This document shows positions 17,149 through 25,437 of a stretch of DNA of 64,000 nt, piece by piece; within the stretch, counting starts at the first letter, position 1, and the number at the start of each line of letters is the position of its first letter. Position numbers and translations under genes: made by a program. This DNA is from Clostridiales bacterium Firm_14 (GTDB lineage: Bacteria; Bacillota; Clostridia; Saccharofermentanales; Saccharofermentanaceae). Below the pieces are notes generated by a model, which was not told where the DNA came from, searched no databases, and worked only from the letters and a program-made list of their open reading frames with translations. The stretch covers positions 32,727 through 96,726 of the forward strand of contig LVAT01000016.1 of NCBI GenBank assembly GCA_001604135.1. Direction: 5' to 3'.

Positions 17149-20100
17149 ATGATAGATTTTTACAACGCTTTTATCTCGTACAAACATGCACCGCTTGACA
17201 GTAAGATCGCTGAACATGTCCAGAAGCAGCTCGAGCATTTCCATGTGCCGCACAATCTTAAAAGCCAGATAAATCATGACAAGATTACCAGGATCTTCAG
17301 AGATAAGGACGAGCTCCCGATCACGAGTGACCTTACGGAGACGATCACCAATGCTCTCGAGAAGTCTGAGAACCTGATCGTTATCTGCTCGAAAAACACG
17401 AAGGAATCGATCTGGGTAAGAAGAGAGATCCACACCTTCCTTAAGACACATACAAAAGACAAGGTCTTCACCGTGCTCTGCGACGGCGAGCCGCAGGAAG
17501 TAATTCCCGAAGAGCTCCTCACGGCTGAGAAGGAGATCCTGGATTCGAACGGATTCCCGCACTTGATTAACGTTCCGGTAGAGCCGCTCTCATGTGACTA
17601 CAGACTGCCGAGATCCAGAGCGGATAAGGAAGAGCTTCCGAGACTTGCAGCAGGACTGCTCGGCTGTTCTTACGATGAACTCCAGAGAAGAAGAAGACAA
17701 TATAAGCTCAGACGTGCTGCGGCTATTGTGTCTGTGGCATTTGCAGGCGTTCTCGCTTTCGGCGGATACATGCTCAGCAGCAAGATCAGGATCGATAAGG
17801 CTTATGCGGAATCATTGAGGACCAGGTCGATCTATCTTGCAAATGAGTCGAGACAGCTCCTTAAGGACGGCAAGAGGGCCGATGCCCTTCAGGTCGCTCT
17901 GGCTGCCCTCCCTGCCGACAAGAAAGACAAGACGCCCGTGACGGCTCCGGCGATCCGCGCGATCTCCGATGCAACGGGAGCATATACATCGAACCACGGA
18001 CTGGATTTCACTCCGGCGTGGAACTTTAAGTGCAAATACGCAGTTAAGACCAGCATCGCATCCGAAGATCTGGCATATCTCGGAGCGCTCGATACTGCAG
18101 GCAATATTTACTGCTGGAATACGGAGTCGAGGGAACTTGTTTTCGAGAAGGCCTGCTTCGAAGAGCCCGTAAGGATCGATATTCCGAACGACGAGACATT
18201 TGTCATCACATACAGCCACAAGATCGAGGCATATAACATACCTTCAGGAAAATCCATGTGGGTTTATAAGCCGGACACTGACACTTCGATCTTGAAGTCG
18301 TATGTCCAGTTCACCGTAAGCGATGTTTTCGTTTATGTGGGCGGATCAGAGATCGTAAAGTTCTCATTAAGGGACGGCGCGATCAGGGATACTTATAAGC
18401 CGAAGGAAGACACGCTCCTTAACAGCATCTTTAATCCTGCGGTATCTCAGGACGGCAAGAAGATCGCATATTCTGATGATACACTGACGGCTACTGAAGA
18501 CGTCATTAAGATCCACGTCTATGACACTGAGACAAAGAAGGACCTGTCTTTCGATGTTAAGGCAAAATATATCGAGAAACTGAAGTTCGTCGATAACAAT
18601 AACCTCTGCGTTATCTCCACAATGGACTTCATCAATACGTCTGTTTCTTTCGGCCTGGATTACAGTTTGCTTAAGACCGCTGCAAAGACATTCACTTTCT
18701 TTAATGCCAGCACGAATAAGTCATGGGCACAGGATCTTGTTTACACCGATGTCACCATGGGCTCTGATGTACGTGTACTGCCTCAGAGAAATGCCGTACT
18801 CTGCTATGTAGCCAATTCCGTAAGCATCTTCGATCTTGAGACCGGAACCGAACTCAATAAATACATTACCAGCAGTTCAGTCATCTCCTCCGGAGACTTT
18901 AACGAAGACGGACTTCCGGAATTCATATTAAGACACGGAGAATACGTTGCCGCATCAAGCACAAAGAACAATGATCTGGCATCTTACAATGTGCTCTGCA
19001 ATAACATAACTTCCGGCGCGATCGGAAACACCGTCTATGCAGTCTCCCAGTATGACACTGACATCATAAGCTATAACCGCACCATTCAGGATGACGAATG
19101 GAAGGCTGTTAAGACCCCTTCAGGTTTCTCGATGGGATCGACCTCACAGGCATTTGATTCTAATGATGAGTATCTCGTTGTCGCAGCGCTCGTTGTCACT
19201 GACGATGACAACATTAATGTCAGGGTCAGCATCATTGACCTCAACACCGGAAAACTGTCCTATACGGAAGACCTTACTGACACCAAATCGAGCCTGACCA
19301 ACTTCGATGTCGATTACAGGGACGGAGAATTCTATCTGCTGCTCGAAGAAGACGTTTATCATATCGATCCGGATAAGGACAAGATAACTCCTTACAATCT
19401 GGACCTGAAATTCGGTACCGTAAAATCCGAAGGCAAGATGTTCGCCTATGAGAAGGATTTCAGCAATGATGCATTGAACGTAACGATCTCCAACTACGAC
19501 GGCTCTGATAAAGAAGATATCTCTATCAAGAATTTTTCTGACGATTATGTAAGCTACAATAACTTCAACGCTTTTTACGTCAAGAGCCTGAACAAGTCGT
19601 TCCTCTTCGTTATCGACACGCTTTATGCCGTTGACATGAAATCCATGGATTTTGATAAGGTGGATCTCCCGGATACATGGGACTTTGCCAAGACCCGTGA
19701 TTTCTATGTAACCGCAACCGAAGACGGCTCTCGTCTTCTTCTGACAGACGGAAATACGGTTATTATTACTGACGGCTCACTGAAGGAACAGTTCTCGATC
19801 AGCCGTAACGGAAGCACCGTAGACTGTGCAGTCTTCAAAGATGACCGCATCTACATCGTCGGCGACGGATATGTCTCTGTCTACAATAATGCGAACGGCG
19901 AACTCATAAACAAGGCCGAGATGACTTATTTCACAGACGGCTTCGAGACAAAGGCCTGGTTTGACGACAGCGGCAAATATCTGTACGTACAGTCTGAATA
20001 CATCTTCTTCATATACGATCTCGAAACAATGTACGAGATCTCTTGCATGGAATGTGTATACTGCTATCACAAGCCTACCGACAGGTTCTATGTATATTCT

Positions 20101-20232
20101 TACCTCTCATCCAGACAGGTAAATCCGGGATACATTAAGCATTACAGTGTTGCTGACCTGATCGAAAAAGCCAAAGCCATATTAGGCGACACGCCTCTTG
20201 ATGAAGCAACAAAATCCAAGTACGGACTCTGA
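17149..20232 (+). CDS. TIR domain protein with membrane segment and beta-propeller-like C-terminus
   Basis: The 1027-residue product starts with a TIR domain (residues about 3-140: NAFISYKH at box 1, RIFRDKDELP, and SIWVRREI). Glu93 in WVRRE lies where catalytic Glu is found in NAD-cleaving TIR domains. A membrane helix follows (about 190-210), then a short helical region (NESRQLLKDGKRADALQVAL) and about 750 residues of repeated beta-strand blades with LDTAGNIYCWNTES-like patterns, as in WD40 or PQQ propellers. The propeller would lie on the opposite side of the membrane or in the cytoplasm, depending on topology. The start has GGGAGAGG upstream. Function unknown: signalling or defence. Confidence 0.8.
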   Translation: MIDFYNAFISYKHAPLDSKIAEHVQKQLEHFHVPHNLKSQINHDKITRIFRDKDELPITSDLTETITNALEKSENLIVICSKNTKESIWVRREIHTFLKTHTKDKVFTVLCDGEPQEVIPEELLTAEKEILDSNGFPHLINVPVEPLSCDYRLPRSRADKEELPRLAAGLLGCSYDELQRRRRQYKLRRAAAIVSVAFAGVLAFGGYMLSSKIRIDKAYAESLRTRSIYLANESRQLLKDGKRADALQVALAALPADKKDKTPVTAPAIRAISDATGAYTSNHGLDFTPAWNFKCKYAVKTSIASEDLAYLGALDTAGNIYCWNTESRELVFEKACFEEPVRIDIPNDETFVITYSHKIEAYNIPSGKSMWVYKPDTDTSILKSYVQFTVSDVFVYVGGSEIVKFSLRDGAIRDTYKPKEDTLLNSIFNPAVSQDGKKIAYSDDTLTATEDVIKIHVYDTETKKDLSFDVKAKYIEKLKFVDNNNLCVISTMDFINTSVSFGLDYSLLKTAAKTFTFFNASTNKSWAQDLVYTDVTMGSDVRVLPQRNAVLCYVANSVSIFDLETGTELNKYITSSSVISSGDFNEDGLPEFILRHGEYVAASSTKNNDLASYNVLCNNITSGAIGNTVYAVSQYDTDIISYNRTIQDDEWKAVKTPSGFSMGSTSQAFDSNDEYLVVAALVVTDDDNINVRVSIIDLNTGKLSYTEDLTDTKSSLTNFDVDYRDGEFYLLLEEDVYHIDPDKDKITPYNLDLKFGTVKSEGKMFAYEKDFSNDALNVTISNYDGSDKEDISIKNFSDDYVSYNNFNAFYVKSLNKSFLFVIDTLYAVDMKSMDFDKVDLPDTWDFAKTRDFYVTATEDGSRLLLTDGNTVIITDGSLKEQFSISRNGSTVDCAVFKDDRIYIVGDGYVSVYNNANGELINKAEMTYFTDGFETKAWFDDSGKYLYVQSEYIFFIYDLETMYEISCMECVYCYHKPTDRFYVYSYLSSRQVNPGYIKHYSVADLIEKAKAILGDTPLDEATKSKYGL

Positions 20233-20240
20233 TGTTACTG

Positions 20241-20326
20241 TAATGCAGGCCCTGTTTTAGGGGGTAACAATTATATAAAAACGCCATTTTATATAATTGC
20301 CGGCCCTTTTTAGGGGGCATGTATTA
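20241..20326 (-). repeat. 86-bp palindromic element, copy 2 (inverted)
   Basis: This is the inverse-orientation partner of 3585-3670, with the same 86-bp length. It has the inner stem CAATTATATAAAA with its complement, GGGGG blocks at both sides, and one intact outer end (CATGTATTA). The other end reads TAATGC. It starts 8 bases after the stop of the TIR gene, where it could also serve as a transcription terminator. Confidence 0.75.
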
Positions 20327-20362
20327 TAACCGGTTCAGAAACGTGCTTTCTTAGGCCTCCAT

Positions 20363-20485
20363 TTGCAAGACGTCAAATCGTACGTTTTGGAGGGCGAAAA
20401 AAGTACGATTTCACCCGTTGCAACTTGCAAGCCTTATTTTCGTACGTTTTTGGCATCGAAAAACGTACGATTCTACCCTTTGCAA
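20363..20485. repeat. Two tandem 61-bp palindromic units bounded by TTGCAA
   Basis: Units run 20363-20423 and 20425-20485, each exactly 61 bp and each starting and ending with TTGCAA. Inside the first, AAATCGTAC and GTACGATTT pair (20375-20411). Inside the second, TCGTACGTTTTT pairs perfectly with its complement (20440-20470, 12 bp). Both share TACCC or CACCC before the right-hand TTGCAA. They lie between convergent genes. Confidence 0.75.
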
Positions 20486-20514
20486 TTTTCCCGGCAGGAT
20501 TTTAGTCAGGAAGA

Positions 20515-22002
20515 TCAGAATGCCTTGTAGGACTTGTCCATGATATCTTTGTTGATGATATAGATATCGTGCTCGTCATCGGCTCTGACGGCTATGTAGT
20601 CGCCGACTCTGCCTGAATAGTACTTATCCTCCGTCCAAGCCGTGAAGAGCTTTACAGGCTGCGTCAGGGGCTGCGCGAAGATGATGGATGAACCGAGAGA
20701 TCTTACGGTCTTTGCAAAGGGCAGAACATACTTGATCTCACCCGTGCCGGAATTCCTGATCCTCGGCTCGTATTCGAAATCTCTCGTATATACGAAATTC
20801 GTAAATTCATAGCTGCTCTTGACCTTCTGCTCGGAGATCGGATAGATCTCGCCTTCGACGCCGATCATGAGATATGCTTCTTCATCGATAACGGTGTCGA
20901 CGTCTCCTTCGAGAGTTCTGATGTTGATATGCGTTCCGACAGGGAAAACATCGGCAAGCCTTACCGTGCCCATCGTCTGCTGGATCTTGGAATAGCGTCT
21001 CATTCTCGATGTGTCGAGAGTCGTATCCTTTGCATAGATGACAAGATATGTATCGTAATAGAGAGCGAGTCTCTCCCTGATGAGATCCTTCGCGGGCTTT
21101 GTAAGAAGTTCGGGCTTGATCGTACCGCCGGCCTTCAGGATATGACCGCCGCCGCCGCCCATTCCGTCAGCCAAGAATGCCGCGAGCTCATTCGCATAGA
21201 CTTCCTTGGAGCAGCTTCTTACTGAGAACTTAACTTCATAAGCGTTTACGTAGAATGCGACGCAGACGTCTACGCCTTCTGTCTCAAGCGCGAAATCACT
21301 TATGACACCTAAGATGGAAGGATCGCAGGGCTCTGCCTCGATTACCAGATATTTGTTGCTGTCGTAGTATTCATAATTAAGGATCGCTTTACCCGTGATC
21401 TGCAGCTCGTTCAAAGAGATGTTGGAGTTGCTCATCTCAGTTACGATCGCCTTGTTGAAATTCAGGGAATCGAGCATATCCCGGTCAATAGGGTGCGATA
21501 CTTCCGAGAGCCTGTTGGTGTCGGTATAAAGGCCGTAATAAAGCGCCGTTGCGACGAACTTATTCTCGTTCGGATCGTATCCTTCTTCCCTCAGCATCTT
21601 CCATACGACTGTGGAGCAGCTGCCAAGTTCGTTGTTGATATTAGAGAGTATATCGTCCGTCTCGACCAGCTTTCTGTGGTGGTCTATTATCGCAACCTTT
21701 TTAGCTTCGGTCTTGGTAACGTTCTTCTCGCCATACTGGCAGTCGACCGTGATCAGCAAGTCAGGCTGCTCTTCGGTACTGATAAAGGGCACATACTCGA
21801 TCGGGATCTCAAGCTTCTTGACCATGATGGTAAGATTGCTCTTCTTGATCTCGTTGCGGCCTCTGTAGATGAATCTGACATCTCTGCCGTTTTTCTCGAA
21901 AAACCACTTCAACGCAAAACCTGATGCAATAGCATCCGCGTCCGGATTGTCGTGACACTGAATTACAATGTTCTTAAATCTTAATAAGTCTTTTAATCGC
22001 AT
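20515..22002 (-). CDS. DHH-family phosphoesterase (NrnA/GdpP-like) with extra C-terminal domain
   Basis: The 495-residue product has the DHH metal sites HDNPDADAIASG, a DCQYG Asp motif and IDHHRK, followed by a DHHA1 domain with GGGGGHILKAGG. These enzymes hydrolyse nanoRNA, pAp or cyclic dinucleotides. About 170 C-terminal residues after the DHHA1 domain are not part of the NrnA fold and I do not recognise them. ATG at 22002 has GGTGG 4 bases upstream. Upstream in-frame ATGs (to 22191) lack a site and would encode non-conserved sequence. A 19-bp dyad lies upstream. Confidence 0.85.
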   Translation of the reverse strand: MRLKDLLRFKNIVIQCHDNPDADAIASGFALKWFFEKNGRDVRFIYRGRNEIKKSNLTIMVKKLEIPIEYVPFISTEEQPDLLITVDCQYGEKNVTKTEAKKVAIIDHHRKLVETDDILSNINNELGSCSTVVWKMLREEGYDPNENKFVATALYYGLYTDTNRLSEVSHPIDRDMLDSLNFNKAIVTEMSNSNISLNELQITGKAILNYEYYDSNKYLVIEAEPCDPSILGVISDFALETEGVDVCVAFYVNAYEVKFSVRSCSKEVYANELAAFLADGMGGGGGHILKAGGTIKPELLTKPAKDLIRERLALYYDTYLVIYAKDTTLDTSRMRRYSKIQQTMGTVRLADVFPVGTHINIRTLEGDVDTVIDEEAYLMIGVEGEIYPISEQKVKSSYEFTNFVYTRDFEYEPRIRNSGTGEIKYVLPFAKTVRSLGSSIIFAQPLTQPVKLFTAWTEDKYYSGRVGDYIAVRADDEHDIYIINKDIMDKSYKAF

Positions 22003-22096
22003 GCGCCCACCATGTTTGTAGCTTTGTCTAAGCATTGTATCAGAATTCTTTTGCAACTTCATTACAAGAATAAGACTTATTATTTTTACCATGTGT

Positions 22097-22115
22097 TTTT
22101 CGAAGTGTTCGAAAA
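22097..22115. promoter_or_regulatory. 19-bp perfect dyad upstream of the DHH phosphoesterase gene
   Basis: TTTTCGAA and TTCGAAAA flank a 3-bp centre (GTG). The dyad is 95 bases upstream of the chosen start. It is a candidate operator. I see no U-run, so a terminator is less likely. Confidence 0.4.
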
Positions 22116-22199
22116 CTCTGAAAAGTCCTCTGACATTGTAAAATAAGCCTTTTGGGGCACTGAGAGGGCGGCGTGCCTTAATTTGAGGCAATTTGCAAC

Positions 22200-22727
22200 T
22201 TAAGCTTTTATTGCCTCGAGGATCGGCTCTAAATAGGACTTGTCTGTCCAGTCACAGCTCTCATCTTCCTTGCATTCCATGAGCGCGCTTTCCCAGAGCT
22301 CCCAGTCCTTGGGATCTTTCTTGGCGACTGCTTTCCTCAGCATCTTGCAGAGCGTCCTGTCGGCAAATGACATGTTCTTCAAGTCGAAGGCTCCCCTGCA
22401 GTAGTATACGGGAATGCCCTTCAGGTCATCCTTCATGTTCATCTCTATCAATGCATCAGCAAACTTCTTATCGTAAGGCGAAGCTGCGCATGTATAGACT
22501 AAGATCTTCTTGCCCTTAAGCTTTCCGATATTCTTCCGAAGGAAAGGAGTGCATGAGATGCCTGATGCATATACCGCGCCTCCGACGATGACAACATCGC
22601 AGGATGCAGCCTTATCCATGTCAGCTTCCTTGACCGAAACGCAAGGGAAACCGGTCGCTTCAGAGAGCCACTCTGCATACTTCTTTGCCGCGCCGTACTT
22701 TGATCTATATATGATCATTCCGTTCAT
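22200..22727 (-). CDS. Flavodoxin-domain protein
   Basis: The 175-residue product opens with the FMN phosphate-binding region (IIYRSKYGAAKKYAEWL, similar to the TxxTGNT loop of long flavodoxins but in the HemG/MenG-like variant) and has DVVIVGGAVYASGISCTPF in the isoalloxazine-binding loop. It is closest to the flavodoxin domain of menaquinone-dependent protoporphyrinogen oxidase and related redox proteins. The ATG is joined to the MarR stop codon (TAAATG), so translation is coupled and the MarR protein probably controls it. A stress or redox role is inferred. Confidence 0.88.
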   Translation of the reverse strand: MNGMIIYRSKYGAAKKYAEWLSEATGFPCVSVKEADMDKAASCDVVIVGGAVYASGISCTPFLRKNIGKLKGKKILVYTCAASPYDKKFADALIEMNMKDDLKGIPVYYCRGAFDLKNMSFADRTLCKMLRKAVAKKDPKDWELWESALMECKEDESCDWTDKSYLEPILEAIKA

Positions 22728-23201
22728 TTATACTGCCTCCGTGAGGTTCTTCTCGATCTTCGTGATCGTCTTAATGGTCGTCCTGATATCTTTTTCCGGG
22801 ATGCCTTCGAACATCTTCGCCATGACCTTCATGCTCATCTCATTGTTCTTCTCGCAGAAATTGCGGCACTTCCTCGTAAGGACGATGCGCTGCTTTCTCT
22901 TGTCATCCTCGTCTTCCCTGAACTCGACAAAGCCCTTGCTCTCGAGCTTTAGGAGGATCTGCTTAACGTTCTGATGTGAGCTCCCCAGGACCTCCGAGAG
23001 CTCCCTTATCGTAGGCGCTTCCTTGCACATGTTTATGCATATGATCGCGAAAAACTGCTTCCAGCTGATCTCCTTCATCATGCTGTCCGCCATCGCCTGG
23101 AAGCGGTTCTCGAAGGCGCTCAAGAGCCCCAGAAGGTAGTAGCTTGAAGGAATCCCCTCAAAATCCAAAGTGTTGCTGCTTACCACAGATTCAATGCTCA
23201 T
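22728..23201 (-). CDS. MarR-family transcriptional regulator
   Basis: The 157-residue product has the MarR winged helix (TIRELSEVLGSSHQNVKQIL recognition region, then EDEDDKRKQRIVLTRK wing with the DxRxxxxxLT pattern). ATG at 23201 has AAGGAG 8 bases upstream. In-frame starts to 23297 lack a site. Two perfect palindromes upstream (23281-23314) are likely its own operators. The flavodoxin gene follows without a gap, so it is the likely target. The inducer is unknown but may be oxidative or phenolic. Confidence 0.9.
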   Translation of the reverse strand: MSIESVVSSNTLDFEGIPSSYYLLGLLSAFENRFQAMADSMMKEISWKQFFAIICINMCKEAPTIRELSEVLGSSHQNVKQILLKLESKGFVEFREDEDDKRKQRIVLTRKCRNFCEKNNEMSMKVMAKMFEGIPEKDIRTTIKTITKIEKNLTEAV

Positions 23202-23280
23202 AAGTAATTCTCCTTGTTCCTGTGCTGTCGCGTTTGCCGTACGCTTTTGCGTCCTGCATTCGCCGGCAGCTTTTGCGATA

Positions 23281-23314
23281 GGTAATATATTACGCATTAT
23301 GGTAACATGTTACC
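23281..23314. promoter_or_regulatory. Twin palindromic operators for the MarR regulator
   Basis: GTAATATATTAC (23282-23293) and GGTAACATGTTACC (23301-23314) are both perfect palindromes with centres 20 bp apart, about two helical turns, in the promoter region of the marR-type gene. Sequence and spacing fit MarR-type operators. Confidence 0.7.
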
Positions 23315-23333
23315 TGTTTGCTGTAAAGAGTCT

Positions 23334-23523
23334 TTTTCGAGAGGCCGGACGTGTGCTATAATAAATATGTTGCAGGGTAATTAGTTATTCGCGCTCTGCA
23401 GCCGCGACGCTCCTTGCGGGCGGGGTTACCAATGATAAGAACCTTAGAATCTCATCATGAATGACAAAGCAGGACGGGTATCATCCCGTAGGTTTTGCTG
23501 TTCGTGAAAGGAGGTTCTTTTTT
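23334..23523 (+). promoter_or_regulatory. Promoter and structured leader of the methyltransferase gene
   Basis: TTTTCG-17 bp-TATAAT (23334-23362) starts a leader of about 150 nt. GGTAA (23376-23380) and TTACC (23426-23430) can enclose a CCGC/GCGG hairpin. A second hairpin forms by ACGGG and CCCGT (about 23474-23490). AAGAACCT (23437-23444) is exactly complementary to AGGTTCTT (23512-23519), which overlaps the Shine-Dalgarno sequence GGAGG. That pairing would block translation, so the leader has the design of a riboswitch or attenuator. I cannot match it to a known class from memory. Confidence 0.45.
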
Positions 23524-24276
23524 ATGTCTCACGAAAGCGATTTTGAATATTACGAGAAAATGGCTCATTGGAGTTTCGATGAGTACGGCATTCACGAGGA
23601 ATGCCTGACCAGCTGGGATCTTTATGGTCTGCTGAATTCGTTTGCCACGCCGGATTCGCGCATATTGGATCTCGGCACCGCAGGCGGCGAGAAGATCTTA
23701 GAGTTCTTCCCTGACTGCGCGGAGATCTTAGGCACGGATTTCTCACCTGCCATGGTAGAGACCGCCCGCGCAAATCTTGCAAAGAGCGGCCGGAAAAACA
23801 TCTCGTTCAAGGTCATGGACAATCTCAACATGGATGTGCCGGATGAACATTTCGACATCGTCACAGCGCGTCACACATGCACGGATCCTGCTCAGATCCT
23901 GCGCTGCTTAAAGCCCGGCGGACACTTTCTGATAAGGGGTGTCGACAAGTACGACTGCTGGAACTTAAAGCTCATCATGGGCGGCGGCCAGGGCTGCAAC
24001 GATGCGGTGCCCATAAGCATCGCCGACTATGAGAATGTGCTGAAAGCAGGCTTTGCGGACGTCGAGCTCGTGCTGATCCACACACGCGAATACTTTAAGG
24101 ACAGAGAGACGTTCAAGGCGTTCCTCGGCGCAGTGCCGATCCTGTCAGACGTCGCTATAGAGGGCGAGCCGCTAGACGAGAAGCTCCTCAACGAATACAT
24201 CGCAAGGAACACCATAGGCGGGATGATCGTGCTCTACAGAAGGTATTACGGGATAAGCGGCAGGAAGCCTGTATAA
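23524..24276 (+). CDS. Class I SAM-dependent methyltransferase
   Basis: The 250-residue product has motif I LDLGTAGGEKILEF, a Rossmann acidic residue in GTDFSPAMV and LKPGGHFLIRG. It belongs to the broad Methyltransf_11/25 family, and the substrate cannot be inferred. The ATG at 23524 follows GGAGG at the right distance. An in-frame ATG at 23461 lies inside the structured leader and would be blocked. The structured leader and the palindrome array downstream (24290-24543) are notable. It has no operon partner. Confidence 0.85.
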   Translation: MSHESDFEYYEKMAHWSFDEYGIHEECLTSWDLYGLLNSFATPDSRILDLGTAGGEKILEFFPDCAEILGTDFSPAMVETARANLAKSGRKNISFKVMDNLNMDVPDEHFDIVTARHTCTDPAQILRCLKPGGHFLIRGVDKYDCWNLKLIMGGGQGCNDAVPISIADYENVLKAGFADVELVLIHTREYFKDRETFKAFLGAVPILSDVAIEGEPLDEKLLNEYIARNTIGGMIVLYRRYYGISGRKPV

Positions 24277-24289
24277 TGATTAGCGGCTT

Positions 24290-24543
24290 TGTATCTTAAA
24301 AAGCATGCTGCGTAATGTTTGAGATACAGTTTTTATCATAAATGTATCTCAATCGGCAGCATTAATTTACTTTAAGATACAAATCTATCTCTAATGTATC
24401 TCTAATGGCCCTATTACGATGATAAGAGATACAAAATGCAGCGAAATGTATCTTAAACCTCTCTTTTCGTGACATCTGAGATACAAGCCATAATAAACGC
24501 TGTCTCCCATACCCTGTCCCATTGCACGAACATTTGAGACAGC
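24290..24543. repeat. Five-unit palindromic array, TGTATCT/AGATACA arms, period 52 bp
   Basis: Four units of exactly 39 nt (24290-24328, 24343-24381, 24395-24433, 24447-24485) each run from TGTATCT to AGATACA with a variable 25-nt interior, starts 53, 52 and 52 bp apart. A fifth unit (24499-24543) begins another 52 bp on. Its arms are TGTCTC and GAGACA, so one base is missing from each arm and pairing is restored. The array fills the gap between the methyltransferase and the gene at 24665. Direct repeats CCATTCGCGACA follow at 24551-24562 and 24572-24583. Confidence 0.85.
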
Positions 24544-24664
24544 CCCCCTTCCATTCGCGACAACAAAAGTGCCATTCGCGACACTTCTGATTTTGACACG
24601 CTTTTGCCTGGTAGTATGACGTTGTCAAAAGCAAAACCAAAATCGAAAAGCGAGGAAAACAGTT

Positions 24665-25324
24665 ATGGAATACGTAAGAGGCACAGACATCAACAGTCTT
24701 TCAAAGTTCTGGCTTAAGAGGATCGCAGACGGCAGGATCGAGATCCACGAGAGCTTAAGAGGCGTTCTCTCATATGAAATCTTAAGCAATATGTTAGCTG
24801 AAGCAAAGCAGAGCTTCGTAACGGCTGAGGGCAAGGTCATCAAGGATATGCCGCAGACTGAGATCTTTTTTATGACCAAGAAGATCAACAAGAAGAAGTA
24901 TCTTATCGGTCTTACGGAGATCAGGAGGATCGCAGGAACACCTTCAGACAAGACGGGTATCGAGCGCTGGCTCGAAGATTCCAGGGACAGATTTGAGGAA
25001 GGCAGAAGATTTTTCGCAACAGGGTTAGAGAAGGAACTGGCTTATTTCGACTATTCCATGATCGACCACTTAAGATACGCTGTCGGCTCCGGCCAGGCAC
25101 ATGAAGCTGAATATCAGGATAAGCTCATCTCAAGAGTTAAGTATAAGAAGGTGCTCGGAATCAACATCACGAGATTTGCACTGTTCATCGCAATGCTCAT
25201 TCTCTGGAGCGTCGTATTTAAGAATGTCGGCTTAGGACTCTGCTTCGCCATCTGCTTTATCGGAAGCTTCACAGTAGTCACAAATAAGAGCCAGTCTGAA
25301 GAAAGAGACCTCGCTAAGGAGTAA
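24665..25324 (+). CDS. Hypothetical membrane-anchored protein, 219 aa
   Basis: No family is recognised. The first about 165 residues are charged and helical. Two hydrophobic segments near the C-terminus (FALFIAMLILWSVVF and GLCFAICFIGSFTVV) would anchor it with both ends inside, and a basic-acidic tail follows. Start ATG follows GCGAGG. It is preceded by the palindrome array and shares a bidirectional terminator with the nucleotidase-like gene on the other strand. It is probably a single-gene unit. Confidence 0.7.
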   Translation: MEYVRGTDINSLSKFWLKRIADGRIEIHESLRGVLSYEILSNMLAEAKQSFVTAEGKVIKDMPQTEIFFMTKKINKKKYLIGLTEIRRIAGTPSDKTGIERWLEDSRDRFEEGRRFFATGLEKELAYFDYSMIDHLRYAVGSGQAHEAEYQDKLISRVKYKKVLGINITRFALFIAMLILWSVVFKNVGLGLCFAICFIGSFTVVTNKSQSEERDLAKE

Positions 25325-25350
25325 CCAATAAACAGGACAGAATCCTTTTG

Positions 25351-25419
25351 ACAATATAAGTGCCGGCTTTTGCTCTCGATTTACTGTTTTCCGAAAAGCA
25401 ATTGCCGGCACTAAATTGT
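25351..25419. terminator. Bidirectional terminator hairpin
   Basis: AGTGCCGGC and GCCGGCACT are perfect complements, extended by ACAAT/ATTGT and TTTTGCT/AGCAATT with small gaps. The hairpin lies between convergent genes at 25324 and 25438 and can end transcription from both sides. Confidence 0.7.
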
Positions 25420-25437
25420 TCAAATAATCAGAGCGCG

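Noticed and set aside
17149..20232. Frameshift or fusion artefact in the TIR protein
   Set aside because: The frame is open throughout, with even composition and a single clear start; domain order is coherent.
24290..24543. CRISPR array
   Set aside because: Spacing is regular, but only short terminal arms are repeated; interiors vary and no constant 25-37 nt repeat or cas gene is present.
25417..25425. Extra DnaA-box-like TGTTCAAAT (also TGTTCAAAA at 50711)
   Set aside because: Single copies in AT-rich gaps are expected by chance; only the cluster of six near dnaA is counted.
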